Positions 1 to 5,962 of a DNA stretch of 11,221 bases are shown in pieces (within the stretch, counting starts at the first letter, position 1; every line of letters starts with the position of its first letter). Under the pieces are notes generated by a model. It was given only the letters and a program-made list of their open reading frames with translations, searched no databases and had not been told where the DNA came from. Made by a program: the position numbers and the translations under genes. The DNA comes from an uncultured Bacillota bacterium (GTDB taxonomy: Bacteria; Bacillota; Clostridia; Peptostreptococcales; Anaerovoracaceae), in assembly GCA_959606705.1 (NCBI GenBank), contig CAUHLX010000059.1, positions 1 to 11,221 of the forward strand, written 5' to 3'.

Positions 1-31
1 AGCCAAGGATCTTCTGCCGGATCAGTTTTAG
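1..31 (+). CDS. 3' end of an upstream gene, probably the ABC substrate-binding protein
   Basis: Reading from position 2 gives AKDLLPDQF followed by a TAG stop at 29-31. Iron-complex/cobalamin substrate-binding lipoproteins of Firmicutes often end in a similar 'LAKxLxPExF' tail. The gene immediately before a FecCD permease is commonly that binding protein. The stop overlaps the permease ribosome binding site (AGGAGG at 30-35), which suggests translational coupling. Only about ten codons are visible, so the identity rests on context plus a weak tail resemblance. Confidence 0.5.
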   Translation, partial: AKDLLPDQF

Positions 32-43
32 GAGGGATGAAGG

Positions 44-1069
44 ATGAAGCGCACTTTTCTGATGATCACCGGATCGGCGGCGGGGTGCCTCGTTCTGCTT
101 TATTTGTGTACCATAATCGGAATTACGTCAATTCCTCTGGACGAGATCAACCGGATTCTGATCGCCAAGCTGCTGCCTTTTCCGGGGAATGACTCGGTGT
201 CCGCTTCCGTAAACGCTTCGATTATCTGGAACGTGAGAATGCCCAGAGTCGTACTGGGATTTTTAGTAGGAGGTGGTCTGGCGGTCTGCGGCGCGGCGTA
301 TCAGGGGATCTTCAAAAATCCCATGGCCGATCCGTATCTCCTGGGAGTTTCCTCCGGCGCCGCTTTGGGCGCCAGCATCGGCATCGTCCTGCATATTTCC
401 AAGAGCTTTGCCGGACTGTCGGGAACTGCGCTCATGGCTTTTGCAGGAGCATTTCTGACAATCCTTTTAGTCTATGGCATTTCACGCAGAGGCGGACGGG
501 TTCCCGTGGCGTCCCTGCTTCTTTCCGGCATTGCGGTGAGTCAGTCTCTCACCGCTTTCATGTCTCTGATTATGATTTTCAATGTGGACAGCATGAATCA
601 AATCGTCTTCTGGACGTTGGGAAGCCTCAACGGGACCAGTTGGAAACAGGTGGTTCTGGTGGTTCCCCATATCGTCCTGGGCTTGGTCCTTCTGATGGCG
701 TCGGCTCGCGAGCTGGATGTGATGCTGCTGGGGGAGGAAACCGCTGCCCAGCTGGGGATTCATACCGAGCGTTTGAAAAAAAAGGTGCTGATCGCGTCCT
801 CCGTCATTACCGCGGCCATGGTTTCGGTTACCGGGATCATCGGCTTTGTGGGTTTGGTCGTGCCTCACGTGGTCCGGCTCCTTCTGGGACCGAAGCATCG
901 GACCCTGCTGCCGTTTTCCCTGATGTTCGGCGGGACCTTTCTGGTCATCTGTGACACGCTGGCTCGCAGCCTGTCCTCGAGAGAAATACCGGTGGGGATT
1001 ATCACGGCGGCCTTCGGCGGTCCGTTTTTCATCTATCTGTTGAGACAGTCGAAACGGGGTGAGGCGTAA
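44..1069 (+). CDS. FecCD-family ABC transporter permease (iron complex / cobalamin import)
   Basis: This is the membrane-spanning subunit of a type II importer for ferric siderophores, haem or cobalamin. At 341 residues it has the normal family length. A hydrophobic N-terminal segment (residues 5-30) is followed by many membrane segments. The family signature runs from PRVV (67) through KNPMADPYLLGVSSGAALG (91-109). The region that contacts the ATPase is at 222-245 (ARELDVMLLGEETAAQLGI), followed by TGIIGFVGLVVPHVVR (263-278) and the C-terminal GGPFFIYLLR (325-334). The ATG at 44 is preceded by AGGAGG with 8 bases spacing. Its stop codon shares one base with the start of the ATPase gene (taATG), so the two are co-translated. 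The substrate cannot be told from sequence alone. The family call is firm. Confidence 0.95.
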   Translation: MKRTFLMITGSAAGCLVLLYLCTIIGITSIPLDEINRILIAKLLPFPGNDSVSASVNASIIWNVRMPRVVLGFLVGGGLAVCGAAYQGIFKNPMADPYLLGVSSGAALGASIGIVLHISKSFAGLSGTALMAFAGAFLTILLVYGISRRGGRVPVASLLLSGIAVSQSLTAFMSLIMIFNVDSMNQIVFWTLGSLNGTSWKQVVLVVPHIVLGLVLLMASARELDVMLLGEETAAQLGIHTERLKKKVLIASSVITAAMVSVTGIIGFVGLVVPHVVRLLLGPKHRTLLPFSLMFGGTFLVICDTLARSLSSREIPVGIITAAFGGPFFIYLLRQSKRGEA

Positions 1070-2298
1070 TGTGCGTGCTGGAATTTCAGCAGGTTCATGC
1101 CGGCTATGGAAGCCGTGAAATTTTAAGCGGATTCAGTGCCAGGCTGGAACCGGGAGAATTCGTGGGTTTAATCGGTGCCAACGGAGCGGGAAAATCTACG
1201 CTGATCAAGTGCGTCTCCGGACTGCTTTCCTTGCGGAGCGGACGAATCCTGATAGATGGACGGGACAATTCCGGACTGCAGCCCGGAGAACGAGCGAAGA
1301 AGGTGGCGGTAGTGCCCCAAGCTTTTGAGGTGGAGTACGATTTTACGGTGGAAGACATCGTGTTTATGGGAAGGAACCCTTATATCCGAGAAAAAGGTCA
1401 CAACAAGGCCAAGGATCAGGAACTGGTGAATCGGGCGCTTCGTATGACCAAGACGGAGGAATTTGCCGGACGGCTGTTTTCACAGCTGTCGGGAGGAGAA
1501 AAACAGCGGGTGATCATTGCCCGAGCCATCGCTCAGGAGCCGGAGGTCATCCTGCTGGACGAGCCGACCTCCGCATTGGATCTTTCCCATCAAATCGAGG
1601 TGATGGAGCTGATTCGGCGGCTGAACGAGGAAGAAGGACTGACGGTGGTGGCGGTGCTTCACGATGTCAATCTGGCGGCTCGGTACTGCAAGCGTTTGAT
1701 CATGCTGAATGATGGAATGGTAATTGCCGACGGTGCGCCGGAGCAGGTGATCGTGAAGAAAAATCTCAATCAAATTTACCATATGAAAATGATGGTTCGA
1801 GACAACCCGCTGTTCGGCTGTCCGGAGATCGTACCCATTCGAGTGCTGGAAACGGAAGGCGTGCGGACTCCCCTGCGGATTCACGTGATCTGTGGGGGCA
1901 CCAGTGCGGGGAAGGTCCTGGAACAGCTGGACGAAATGGGGCACGATGTGAGCGCGGGTGTGCTCAATGAGGGGAGCGGCGACTGGAGCGTTTGTCGTTC
2001 TCTGGGGCTTTCCATGGTGGAGGAACGGCCGTTTACCCTGATTACACCGGAGAAGCAGAAGGAAAATCTGGCGATGATGGCGGACGCGGACTTTATTCTA
2101 ATTGCCGATCTGCCGTTCGGCGCCGCGAACATCAATAATCTGCTGGGCTTGGAAACACAATCGGCTCAGGTGGTGTTTCACACCCATTGCGAGGACTTTA
2201 CGGGAGGGATGCTGGAGGAACGGCTTCGGGCGATCCGCAGCGCCGGACATCTGGTGGAAATCGAGGATCACAGTCAGTTTGTGGAGATGGTGCGTTAA
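1069..2298 (+). CDS. FecE/BtuD-type ABC transporter ATPase with extra C-terminal domain
   Basis: This is the cytoplasmic ATPase that powers the adjacent FecCD permease. Visible motifs are Walker A GANGAGKST (36-44), Q-loop Q84, signature LSGGE (140-144), Walker B VILLDEP (160-166) and the switch histidine H198 in VLHDVN. The usual ATPase core ends near residue 250, but this protein continues to 409. The extra part (about 256-409) begins PLRIHVICGGTSAGKVLEQL and contains LPFGAANINNLLGL (around 353-366). It reads as a compact alpha/beta domain with a glycine-rich turn. Comparable extensions occur on some FecE-type ATPases of anaerobes, from general recall and not checked here. Their function is unknown to me. 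The gene overlaps the permease by one base. The extension is in frame and uncorrupted, so it is unlikely to be an artefact. Confidence 0.95.
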   Translation: MCVLEFQQVHAGYGSREILSGFSARLEPGEFVGLIGANGAGKSTLIKCVSGLLSLRSGRILIDGRDNSGLQPGERAKKVAVVPQAFEVEYDFTVEDIVFMGRNPYIREKGHNKAKDQELVNRALRMTKTEEFAGRLFSQLSGGEKQRVIIARAIAQEPEVILLDEPTSALDLSHQIEVMELIRRLNEEEGLTVVAVLHDVNLAARYCKRLIMLNDGMVIADGAPEQVIVKKNLNQIYHMKMMVRDNPLFGCPEIVPIRVLETEGVRTPLRIHVICGGTSAGKVLEQLDEMGHDVSAGVLNEGSGDWSVCRSLGLSMVEERPFTLITPEKQKENLAMMADADFILIADLPFGAANINNLLGLETQSAQVVFHTHCEDFTGGMLEERLRAIRSAGHLVEIEDHSQFVEMVR

Positions 2299-2326
2299 AT
2301 GTGACATACTGTCGTCATATTCCGGG

Positions 2327-2335
2327 TGTTATAAT
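2327..2335 (+). promoter_or_regulatory. extended -10 promoter for the Fpg-like gene
   Basis: TGTTATAAT at 2327-2335 is a TG-N-TATAAT extended -10 element with no good -35 upstream (TACTGT at 17 bases). It would start transcription near 2342, about 33 bases before the Fpg-like start codon, so that gene can be expressed independently of the transporter. Sequence match only. Confidence 0.6.
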
Positions 2336-2374
2336 AAAAAAAGAGAGAAGGATAGCGAGACAGGAGGAGATGAC

Positions 2375-3223
2375 ATGCTGGAACTGCCTGAGAGCCTGAC
2401 TTTGGCAAAACAATTGGAGGAGACGGTAAAGGGGCGGCGGATCACCGCGGCGGAGGCGAATCAATCACCCCATCGATTTGCCTTTTTCTTCGGTCCTCCG
2501 GAGAACTATCCGCAGCTGCTGAAGGATCGGACCATTGAAGGGGCAAAGGCCTTTGGAGGACTGGTGGAGCTGTACCTGGGAGAGCTCAGACTGGTGTTCG
2601 GAGACGGAGCAAATCTCAGGTATCTGAAGCCGGGGACGCCGCTTCCGAAGAAGCATCAGCTGGTCTTGGAATTGGATGATGGCGGCCAGCTGGTCTGCAC
2701 CATTCAGATGTATGGCGGAATCTGGGCTTTCACGGACGGTGAAAACGACAGCTTTTATTATCTGGTGGCCAAGGAAAAGCCTTCTCCGCTGTCGGAGGAT
2801 TTTGATGAGGGCTATTTTCAAGGACTCCTGGAAGGGGAAAAGCCTAAGCTGTCGGCTAAGTCGCTGCTGGCTACGGAACAGAGAATCCCCGGATTGGGAA
2901 ACGGTGTGCTTCAGGACATTCTGTTTCACGCGAAGATCCATCCGAAGACTCCCATCGGACTGCTCACGGGAGAGCAGCGGGAGCGGTTATTTCACAGTGT
3001 AAAGGATACGCTGGCTGAGATGACCCGGCTTTGCGGCCGGGACACGGAAAAGGACCTCTTTGGCCAGCCGGGAGGATACCGAACCTGCTTGTCCAAAAAT
3101 ACGTTAAAGGATCCTTGTCCCATGTGCGGCGGCGCCATTCGGAAAGAGGCTTATCTGGGAGGCAGTGTGTATTTCTGTCCTCATTGCCAGCCCTTGCAAA
3201 TCGAATCAGAAAGAGGAATTTGA
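2375..3223 (+). CDS. Fpg/Nei (endonuclease VIII)-like DNA glycosylase homologue lacking the catalytic proline
   Basis: The protein is 282 residues, the usual size of the Fpg/Nei base-excision repair family. The ATG at 2375 follows AGGAGG at 2362-2367; the open frame extends upstream, but without a comparable start. The C-terminal half is clearly family-like. The helix-two-turn-helix (H2TH) region is EQRIPGLGNGVLQDILFHAKIHP (168-190). The zinc finger has C248, C251, C268 and C271 in CPMC...FCPHCQ. The N-terminus is MLELPES where bifunctional Fpg/Nei enzymes read (M)PELPE. The proline nucleophile is therefore replaced by Leu2, while Glu3 is kept. In the finger, G263 stands where Fpg has its conserved arginine (E. 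coli Arg258). Homologues of this type are, as I recall, automatically annotated 'endonuclease VIII' in Clostridia. DNA binding is likely, but classical lyase chemistry is doubtful. Confidence 0.88.
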   Translation: MLELPESLTLAKQLEETVKGRRITAAEANQSPHRFAFFFGPPENYPQLLKDRTIEGAKAFGGLVELYLGELRLVFGDGANLRYLKPGTPLPKKHQLVLELDDGGQLVCTIQMYGGIWAFTDGENDSFYYLVAKEKPSPLSEDFDEGYFQGLLEGEKPKLSAKSLLATEQRIPGLGNGVLQDILFHAKIHPKTPIGLLTGEQRERLFHSVKDTLAEMTRLCGRDTEKDLFGQPGGYRTCLSKNTLKDPCPMCGGAIRKEAYLGGSVYFCPHCQPLQIESERGI

Positions 3224-3317
3224 GTATAGTACGTTTAGTGTATTGTGATAACCTATGAAAAATCGAGATTTTAAGAAGCAGATCGATTGGCAATCGCTAT
3301 GTTAAATTTTCTCAAAA

Positions 3318-3343
3318 AAAGGGGTGGACAAAACCGCCCCTTT
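3318..3343 (+). terminator. hairpin terminator, probably bidirectional, after the Fpg-like gene
   Basis: AAAGGGGTGG (3318-3327) and CCGCCCCTTT (3334-3343) form a 10-bp stem with one G-T wobble and a 6-base loop. The downstream T tract on the plus strand is short (TTTCCCTT). The A tract at 3314-3320 would be a good U tract for minus-strand transcripts. The hairpin also overlaps the -35 of the tRNA promoter. Confidence 0.7.
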
Positions 3344-3353
3344 CCCTTATAAT
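3325..3353 (+). promoter_or_regulatory. promoter of tRNA-Gly
   Basis: TGGACA (3325-3330) and TATAAT (3348-3353) are separated by exactly 17 bases. Transcription would start near 3360, about five bases before the mature tRNA. The -35 lies inside the terminator hairpin of the preceding gene. Confidence 0.75.
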
Positions 3354-3364
3354 ATTTTTTGCGT

Positions 3365-3439
3365 GCGGAAGTGGCTCAGGGGTAGAGCATCGCCTTGCCA
3401 AGGCGAGGGTCGCGAGTTCGAATCTCGTCTTCCGCTCCA
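3365..3439 (+). tRNA. tRNA-Gly (anticodon GCC), CCA encoded
   Basis: A 75-base cloverleaf can be drawn by hand. The acceptor stem GCGGAAG (3365-3371) pairs with CTTCCGC (3429-3435), followed by discriminator T and an encoded CCA (3437-3439). The anticodon stem TCGCC/GGCGA encloses the loop TTGCCAA, with GCC at 3397-3399. The T-loop TTCGAATC is present. It reads glycine codons GGC and GGU. tRNA 3' ends are common integration sites, and the DNA immediately downstream looks accessory, but I found no clear duplicate of the tRNA end further on. Confidence 0.97.
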
Positions 3440-3444
3440 GTTCG

Positions 3445-3512
3445 GAAATTCCCTGTTTGGCACGAATCTCCGCCGCTATACGGCGAGGCTTCTTAGCTGG
3501 ACAGGGAATTTC
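3445..3512 (+). terminator. long inverted repeat after tRNA-Gly, possible terminator
   Basis: GAAATTCCCTGT (3445-3456) is matched perfectly by ACAGGGAATTTC (3501-3512), 44 bases apart, with an inner CGCCG/CGGCG hairpin (3471-3485). The right arm runs into a T-rich stretch (TTTCTTTGCTTT), as in a terminator. A third small hairpin CCCGC/GCGGG lies at 3523-3539. It could terminate the tRNA transcript or be a folded repeat element. The long loop is unusual for a simple terminator. Confidence 0.5.
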
Positions 3513-3595
3513 TTTGCTTTCGCCCGCAATCTTCGCGGGTGAGATACGAGGGATGGAACATACCTATCGCCACCATAAAGAAAGGGATTTGATTT

Positions 3596-4654
3596 GTGTA
3601 TGAAAAAGAGCGGAATATGACACCAGAGCAGATACAACTGTTGAAAGCAATTAAATCTATGAAAAGTTTTGAGATAGACAACAGCTTTGAAATTGCATTT
3701 CATAAGCAGCTATTGATACCCTATTTCAACATGGACGACATGGCGTTGGCTTTTCCGGAATTTTCAGGAAGTGCGATTTATATGGTATTGCAGTCGGATC
3801 GTCTGGAGCTAATAGAGATCGATAAAGGGTCCGACCCTCCCGGTATTTTATACCGCAATTGTACCACAGGCCGATCCGATCGACTGGATAACCTATGGTT
3901 CTTTCCCTTTCCCATTCCCAGAAATGCCCTTCATATGGAGATTGTCTCCAATGCTGTTCTGGAAGTGGGGATTAAAAAAGAATGGCGGTCCCGCTGTCCA
4001 CAGTTTAGAGAGTATATACCCATTAAAATTAGCATTTACGATCTAATCACCCAAAGCGGACGGGAGACTGAAACTGTCTCAGCTTATGAGCTGCTATACA
4101 TCGGTTCTTCAAAAAATATATATAGGCGTCTAAACAATCACGAAACTATATTGAAAATCTTCCGCCATAATGCGGCTTCAAATCCCACCAAGGAGCTATT
4201 TGTCTGGATTCTTAAACCCAAGCCAAAATTTTATAACAAAGAGGTAGGTGCATTCGCTGGTATGTTGCTGTCCAGTTCTGTTTGGCAGAAGGAAGGTCCG
4301 TTGAGCATTGATGTGGAGGAGGAAAACCTTCTATTGATTGCAGAGGCCATGCTCATTAATTATTTTAAGCCTGAGTACAATGAGCAATATGTAAGCAAAA
4401 TGCCAAGTTCTGCACATGTCGTCTTTACCAAACTCAAAAACGCGGGGGCACACAACCTTCAGGTAAACTTGAATTTATTTATGCAGACCTACAAGGTTAT
4501 TTTAACACTGAAGACCAGTACTGTGGACACAGACAACGCCAAGCATCTGTCACTTCTGTGTACATTGGAAAGCCTGGAAAAAAACCCGCAAAGTACAATT
4601 ATCTCAGCCGAGGTGATGCCGGAAATACTGTATCCGTTTTTGATAGGAGATTAG
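3596..4654 (+). CDS. GIY-YIG nuclease-like protein with unrecognised flanking domains
   Basis: The 352-residue protein has a GIY-YIG-like core at about 145-262. The elements are SIYDLI (146-151), LLYIGSSKNIYRRLNNH (166-182) with the family arginine at 177/178 and H182, and AEAMLINYFKPEYN (249-262) with the metal-binding-type glutamate E250. GIY-YIG domains cut DNA in homing nucleases, UvrC and restriction enzymes. The first 145 and last 90 residues match nothing I recognise. The GTG start at 3596 is preceded by AAAGGG with 9 bases spacing; an in-frame ATG at 3617 has a poorer site. The gene is visibly more AT-rich than its neighbours, lies just after a tRNA gene and is followed by gene debris, which suggests horizontal acquisition. 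A defence or mobile-element role is inference only. Confidence 0.72.
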   Translation: MYEKERNMTPEQIQLLKAIKSMKSFEIDNSFEIAFHKQLLIPYFNMDDMALAFPEFSGSAIYMVLQSDRLELIEIDKGSDPPGILYRNCTTGRSDRLDNLWFFPFPIPRNALHMEIVSNAVLEVGIKKEWRSRCPQFREYIPIKISIYDLITQSGRETETVSAYELLYIGSSKNIYRRLNNHETILKIFRHNAASNPTKELFVWILKPKPKFYNKEVGAFAGMLLSSSVWQKEGPLSIDVEEENLLLIAEAMLINYFKPEYNEQYVSKMPSSAHVVFTKLKNAGAHNLQVNLNLFMQTYKVILTLKTSTVDTDNAKHLSLLCTLESLEKNPQSTIISAEVMPEILYPFLIGD

Positions 4655-4657
4655 GTG

Positions 4658-4671
4658 TGCCGCATCCGGCA
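4658..4671 (+). repeat. small hairpin just after the GIY-YIG gene
   Basis: TGCCG (4658-4662) and CGGCA (4667-4671) form a 5-bp stem with a 4-base loop directly after the stop codon. There is no T tract, so it is at best a weak terminator or a transcript-end stabiliser. Confidence 0.3.
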
Positions 4672-4797
4672 TTACAGGGACATATTTACGTACGTACGGT
4701 GCTTTATTCGGTCCGATCATTAAGCCCTGCGTAGTCGACGACCGTGCAAATCAGTGTGCTATGCTGTTGATTATAAAATTCCAACCGACGGGTTTAC

Positions 4798-4930
4798 ATG
4801 CGTTTAAGCGAACGACATCTCAATCGTATCTTTGACCAGTATGTGGGTATGAATATCAAAACATTCTCTCGCTTGATTCGCAAAGGCGATACGACTCATG
4901 CAAAATCAGCACCACAAGAATATCGAAACA
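4798..4930 (+). pseudogene. AraC-family regulator fragment (C-terminal HTH, frameshifted)
   Basis: Starting at 4798 the frame reads MRLSERHLNRIFDQYVGMN and then IKTFSRLIR. This closely resembles the 'SERHLxRxFxxxVGxxPKTFxRIIR' segment of AraC-family DNA-binding domains. AraC proteins continue with a helix of the type RFxxAxxLM. Such a continuation (FAKAIRLMQNQ) appears from 4877 in the next frame, so a frameshift lies near 4877-4882. Stops occur upstream of 4798 in the same frame, and no N-terminal domain is present. The ATG has no convincing ribosome binding site. This is decayed gene debris, although the frame stays open into the VOC fragment and ends at 5286. Confidence 0.6.
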
Positions 4931-4938
4931 ACAGGTCC

Positions 4939-5175
4939 GATTTTTATACGGAAAAAATCGGATTGACAGCAGTTTGGGGCGATCGGAATGGTCCTTATAC
5001 ATCTTTTGCAGTAAGCAGTGATGCCCCTCCGTGCTTTGCTATTTTTTCTGCAGACGCTATGACGATGTTTCAAGGGTATCGGCAGCCAAATAGCGGCACA
5101 CAGCCGGACACCGTTGTGGGAGTCATTCCCACGCTTGACTTAGCTGGAGATTACCGTCGGCTGAAAGCGGCGGCA
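4939..5175 (+). pseudogene. VOC/glyoxalase-superfamily protein fragment
   Basis: The frame reads DFYTEKIGLTAVWGDRNGPY followed by TSFAVSSDAPPCFAIFSADAM, and later DTVVGVIPTLDLAGDYRRLKAA. These match the middle of small VOC-superfamily (glyoxalase/bleomycin-resistance-like) proteins: the 'FYtexLGl' helix, a central sheet and the 'vDDldadyerLkaa' helix. The N-terminal strand (about 20 residues) and the last third, which includes the usual 'DPdGN' motif, are missing. The frame runs straight into a terminator hairpin at 5177 and stops at 5286. It is fused in frame to the AraC fragment, but both parts are incomplete, so I read it as a remnant rather than a functional fusion. Confidence 0.6.
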
Positions 5176-5176
5176 A

Positions 5177-5213
5177 AAAGAAAAAGTATCCTGATTCAGG
5201 GTACTTTTTCTTT
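5177..5213 (+). terminator. strong, probably bidirectional hairpin terminator
   Basis: AAAGAAAAAGTATCCTG (5177-5193) pairs along its whole length with CAGGGTACTTTTTCTTT (5197-5213), one G-T wobble, 3-base loop. The A-rich left arm and T-rich right arm give U tracts in both directions. It therefore serves the debris region on the plus strand and the convergent XRE-cupin gene on the minus strand, whose stop is at 5254. Confidence 0.82.
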
Positions 5214-5253
5214 GGGGATCGTGAACAAGGCCCTCCATATGTGCCCGAACCCC

Positions 5254-5808
5254 TTATTTCTCCGCGTAGTAAATCAGCATGCTTAACTGTACGACGGAAG
5301 CCCCGGTATTCCGATAGCTGTGGGGAACATCCGATTTGAAGCGAAGGGAATCGCCCTCCGCCAGCTGAAAACGTTTCCCGTCCGCGATGATTTCCAAATT
5401 TCCTTGAAAGACGGTGATATACTCCTCAGTTCCGGCAATATGAGGCTGAGCCAGCAGCGCGCCCTCAGGTTTTATAACAATTCGGTACATCTCAAACAGG
5501 CGTGCTTCATCAAATGGGAAAATCGGATAGTTGACATAACGTCCCTGATCTTCTAAAACAGGGGAAAGGGATGCGCAGGGGACGAATGAGGTTTCTTCAA
5601 AGGAACGTTCTGTCAAGGAGGTGAATGACACCTTGAATCCATTGGCAATTTTCCATAGTACGTTAATGGTGGGATTAGCGTCTCCACGTTCGATTTGCGA
5701 GAGCATACTTCTGGAAACCCCCGTGATTTGTGCCGCGGCATCCAGAGTTAATTTTTTGTTTTCTCGTATCTTTTTGATATTCTGCGCTGTAGTTTTTGAA
5801 ATGTCCAA
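5254..5808 (-). CDS. XRE-family transcriptional regulator with C-terminal cupin domain
   Basis: The 184-residue protein has an N-terminal XRE helix-turn-helix (about 7-62, core AAAQITGVSRSMLSQIERG, 24-42) and a C-terminal cupin (about 105-180). Cupin features are H123, E129, GNLEIIADGKRFQLAEGDSLRF (136-157) and H163 in VPHSYRN. Members of this class sense a small molecule through the cupin and repress neighbouring metabolic genes. I chose the TTG at 5808 because GGAGGTG (5814-5820 on the plus strand) sits five bases upstream. The frame remains open to 5889 but has no domain or ribosome site there. It is divergent from the GNAT-nuclease pair and probably regulates both itself and that pair. 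Three GATATAAT repeats lie just upstream of its start. The ligand is unknown. Confidence 0.9.
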   Translation of the reverse strand: MDISKTTAQNIKKIRENKKLTLDAAAQITGVSRSMLSQIERGDANPTINVLWKIANGFKVSFTSLTERSFEETSFVPCASLSPVLEDQGRYVNYPIFPFDEARLFEMYRIVIKPEGALLAQPHIAGTEEYITVFQGNLEIIADGKRFQLAEGDSLRFKSDVPHSYRNTGASVVQLSMLIYYAEK

Positions 5809-5820
5809 GAAAGCACCTCC

Positions 5821-5848
5821 GATATAATGGATATAATTCCGATATAAT
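5821..5848. repeat. three GATATAAT direct repeats, candidate operator
   Basis: GATATAAT occurs at 5821-5828, 5830-5837 and 5841-5848, at 9- and 11-base steps, so all copies face roughly the same side of the helix. They lie between the XRE-cupin ribosome binding site and the promoter of the GNAT gene. This is a natural place for autoregulatory binding. The AT-rich copies also resemble -10 elements, so core promoter function is an alternative reading. Confidence 0.5.
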
Positions 5849-5849
5849 A

Positions 5850-5878
5850 TTGACAAAGGGAACGGCAAGCGATATACT
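5850..5878 (+). promoter_or_regulatory. promoter for the GNAT-nuclease pair
   Basis: TTGACA (5850-5855) and TATACT (5873-5878) are 17 bases apart, close to the sigma-A consensus. Transcription would start near 5885 and give a leader of about 78 bases before the ATG at 5963. The leader DNA holds two perfect palindromes: CAATATATTG (5887-5896) and CAATCCGGATTG (5934-5945). Confidence 0.75.
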
Positions 5879-5933
5879 GCAAGTGTCAATATATTGTTTC
5901 TTTAGTGCATTATACCGCATTGCACACAAAAGT

Positions 5934-5945
5934 CAATCCGGATTG
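5934..5945. promoter_or_regulatory. 12-bp perfect palindrome ahead of the GNAT gene
   Basis: CAATCCGGATTG is a perfect dyad ending six bases before the ribosome binding site (AGGAGG, about 5951). It could be an operator for a dimeric repressor or a small hairpin that affects translation. An imperfect GTGCA-N-TGCAC dyad lies just upstream (about 5905-5925). Confidence 0.35.
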
Positions 5946-5962
5946 CAAAAGGAGGCATCCCA

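Noticed and set aside
482..898. Long minus-strand frames opposite the transporter and other genes
   Set aside because: They lie antisense to genes with clear family motifs, have low-complexity His/Gln/Arg-rich composition and no recognisable domains, as expected for shadow frames in this GC range.
4687..4698. TACG x 3 tandem repeat
   Set aside because: Three short units in a decayed intergenic region, too little to support a functional repeat or CRISPR-like array. No CRISPR array is visible in the window.
3440..5250. Integrated element with direct repeats of the tRNA-Gly 3' end
   Set aside because: Only a short match (CGAATCTC at 3463-3470) to the tRNA T-arm region was seen close by, and no copy of the tRNA end was found downstream. 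No integrase is present, so an attachment site is not supported.
4798..5286. Functional AraC-VOC fusion protein
   Set aside because: Both domains are incomplete, the AraC continuation is in another frame, there is no clear ribosome binding site, and the frame runs through a terminator.
5809..5889. N-terminal extension of the XRE-cupin protein to 5889
   Set aside because: It would bury the GATATAAT repeats and a good ribosome binding site inside the coding region. The TTG at 5808 has GGAGGTG at proper spacing, and homologues of this type begin just before the HTH.
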